This document shows positions 6,679 through 7,570 of a stretch of DNA of 7,570 nucleotides, piece after piece. Position numbers and translations under genes: made by a program. The DNA is from Pseudorhodobacter sp. (GTDB lineage: Bacteria; Pseudomonadota; Alphaproteobacteria; Rhodobacterales; Rhodobacteraceae). Numbering within the stretch: position 1 is the first letter of the stretch; every line of letters starts with the position of its first letter. Below the pieces are notes generated by a model. The model searched no databases and was not told the DNA's origin. It saw nothing but the letters and a program-made list of their open reading frames with translations. Where the stretch lies: NCBI GenBank assembly GCA_024641255.1, contig JAHEDL010000146.1:1-7570 (forward strand), in the 5' to 3' direction.

Positions 6679-7430
6679 ACCGGAACAGAGTTTCCCAACC
6701 GTCGCGTTACCTCTGCCGCGACGGTGCGCAGCTCGGCGGTGATCTGCGCCGTAACCTCTGGTGTCATCCGGTGGCAGGGGGTGGCCACCGCAATCGCGCC
6801 AATCGCGGTGCGATCTGGCCCGAAAATCGGCGCGGCGATGCCGTAAACATCGCCCTCGAACGATTTTTCCACGCAGGCAAAGCCATCGCGCCGCGCAGTT
6901 TGCAGCGCTTGCAACAACACCTGCTGGCTGGTGATGGTATCGTCGGTAAACCGCGTCAGCGGCAGGTCCAACGCTTTGCCCAGCACCTCGGGCGCGGCGA
7001 AGGCAAGAAACGCCAACCCCGACGCCGTGGCATGAAACGGCAGCGTTTCCGACCCGCGCATCGACACCCGATTTGCTTTCTTGCTTTCGCGTGTCGCAAT
7101 CACCGCCAGCGCGTTATTGGTGTAAAGCGAACAATGCGTGGTTTCGCCGGTGGTTTCAGCCAACTGGTCCAGCAATGGCTGCACCACCGCAATCACCGGA
7201 AACGTCGCTTCGCGCATCCGCGCCAGATGCAGTACCGCTGGCCCTAACCGATACAGTTTTGACGTGGCGTTTTGTTCCACCAACCCGGCTTCGCGCAGCG
7301 TGTTCAACAGCCGATGCACTGTCGCCTTATCGTGGCCCGATAGCCGCGCAGCATCACTTAGCCCGATTTCGGGTGCTGATTCTGAAAACAGGTCCAACAA
7401 AGAAAGCGCCCTCTTGACCGCTATCGTCAT
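6675..7430 (-). CDS. IclR-family transcriptional regulator
   Basis: The 251-residue product has an N-terminal winged helix-turn-helix (about 4-62: AVKRALSLLDLF, then GLSDAARLSGHDKATVHRLL and REAGLVE) and a C-terminal IclR ligand domain with PFHATASGLAFLAF (131-144), GFACVEKSFEGDVYGIAAPI (183-202) and GAIAVATPCHRMT (211-223). IclR proteins bind small organic acids or aromatic metabolites and repress or activate neighbouring catabolic or transport genes. I chose the ATG at 7430 because an AGAGG (7445-7441) sits ten bases before it and the N-terminus then fits the family; a GTG at 7451 would add seven residues with that AGAGG inside the gene. It faces the operon tail to tail and is divergent from the gene starting at 7554, so its operators probably lie in 7431-7553. 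Confidence 0.93.
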   Translation of the reverse strand: MTIAVKRALSLLDLFSESAPEIGLSDAARLSGHDKATVHRLLNTLREAGLVEQNATSKLYRLGPAVLHLARMREATFPVIAVVQPLLDQLAETTGETTHCSLYTNNALAVIATRESKKANRVSMRGSETLPFHATASGLAFLAFAAPEVLGKALDLPLTRFTDDTITSQQVLLQALQTARRDGFACVEKSFEGDVYGIAAPIFGPDRTAIGAIAVATPCHRMTPEVTAQITAELRTVAAEVTRRLGNSVPV

Positions 7431-7440
7431 GGAATTTCTA

Positions 7441-7445
7441 CCTCT
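7441..7445 (-). promoter_or_regulatory. Ribosome-binding site deciding the IclR start
   Basis: On the minus strand AGAGG is followed by ten bases and then ATG (7430-7428). It is the only purine-rich Shine-Dalgarno match near the start and lies downstream of the alternative GTG at 7451, so it supports the shorter protein. Confidence 0.55.
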
Positions 7446-7465
7446 TTTCACACGTTAAATAAAAA

Positions 7466-7502
7466 CACCTGCACTGTTGACGGAAAGGTGCAATCTCTGC
7501 AC
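7466..7502. promoter_or_regulatory. Cluster of inverted repeats around a TTGACG box in the divergent gap
   Basis: GTGCA-ATCTC-TGCAC (7488-7502) is a perfect 5+5 inverted repeat. CACCT (7466-7470) and AGGTG (7486-7490) form another pair 20 bases apart, and CTGCAC occurs as a direct repeat at 7469-7474 and 7497-7502. A -35-like TTGACG (7477-7482) sits inside; I see no convincing -10 at 16-18 bases. Suggests regulator binding over a promoter for the rightward gene, but which protein binds is unknown. Confidence 0.4.
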
Positions 7503-7508
7503 AGTATT

Positions 7509-7535
7509 TGAACCACTGGTTTACACAGTGAACCA
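7509..7535. promoter_or_regulatory. Candidate IclR operator with three TGAACCA half-sites
   Basis: TGGTTTACACAGTGAACCA (7517-7535) is a 19-bp imperfect palindrome: 8-base arms match at 7 of 8 positions around a 3-base centre. A further TGAACCA at 7509-7515 repeats the right arm exactly 20 bases upstream, about two helical turns, and with the left arm forms AACCA-C-TGGTT (7511-7521). The TGG...CCA ends resemble the E. coli IclR consensus. Its place between a divergent iclR gene and the next start makes it the likeliest IclR target. Confidence 0.5.
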
Positions 7536-7541
7536 TATAAC

Positions 7542-7547
7542 AGGGAG
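7542..7547 (+). promoter_or_regulatory. Ribosome-binding site of the gene starting at 7554
   Basis: AGGGAG is followed by six bases and then ATG at 7554. An in-frame ATG at 7548 directly abuts the site and is too close, so 7554 is the preferred start. Confidence 0.6.
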
Positions 7548-7553
7548 ATGCAA

Positions 7554-7570
7554 ATGGCAAAATTCATCCG
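7554..7570 (+). CDS. Start of an unidentified gene, cut by the window edge
   Basis: Only the first five codons (MAKFI) and two bases are visible. The start is supported by a well-spaced AGGGAG and by the regulatory gap before it. Divergence from an IclR regulator suggests a gene of the same regulon, for example a transporter or enzyme, but the product cannot be named from so few residues. Confidence 0.55.

Overview
The window reads as chromosomal DNA of an alphaproteobacterium, most likely Rhodobacterales (Roseobacter-like). This is inferred from the GC-rich, GGC/CTG/GCC-biased codons, the tightly packed operon with ATGA overlaps, and the protein families. No rRNA, tRNA, IS element, CRISPR array or phage gene is visible. 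Apart from two AT-richer regulatory gaps (359-470 and 7431-7553), nearly every base is coding.

Layout: (1) 1-358 is the 3' part of a flavin-reductase-like gene that enters from the left. (2) 359-470 is a promoter/operator gap with a perfect TTGACA box and two palindromes. (3) 471-6678 is one rightward transcription unit of six genes: a NicX-type (2,5-dihydroxypyridine 5,6-dioxygenase-like) non-heme iron ring-cleavage enzyme; an acyl-CoA-dehydrogenase-fold flavoprotein; a fusion of an SRPBCC ligand-binding domain with an alpha/beta hydrolase; a TetR regulator; a glutamine-synthetase-like gamma-glutamyl ligase; and a small flavin reductase. Gaps are 34, 1, -4, -4 and 4 bases, so they are almost certainly co-transcribed and partly coupled in translation. 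(4) 6675-7430 is a convergent IclR regulator whose stop codon overlaps that of the flavin reductase. (5) 7431-7553 is a divergent regulatory gap with several inverted repeats. (6) At 7554 a new rightward gene begins and is cut by the window edge.

Interpretation (inference): the six-gene unit looks like an aerobic catabolic operon for a nitrogen-containing, possibly heteroaromatic, compound. The GS-like ligase could glutamylate an amine. The flavin reductase could feed reduced flavin to the acyl-CoA-dehydrogenase-like protein acting as a monooxygenase. The NicX-like protein could open a hydroxylated ring, and the hydrolase could cleave the ring-opened amide or formamide. The canonical nic cluster partners (class A hydroxylase NicC, amidase NicF, isomerase NicE) are not in the window, and I do not recognise this gene combination as a described pathway. 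TetR is the likely local regulator; IclR more likely controls the gene starting at 7554 and/or itself.
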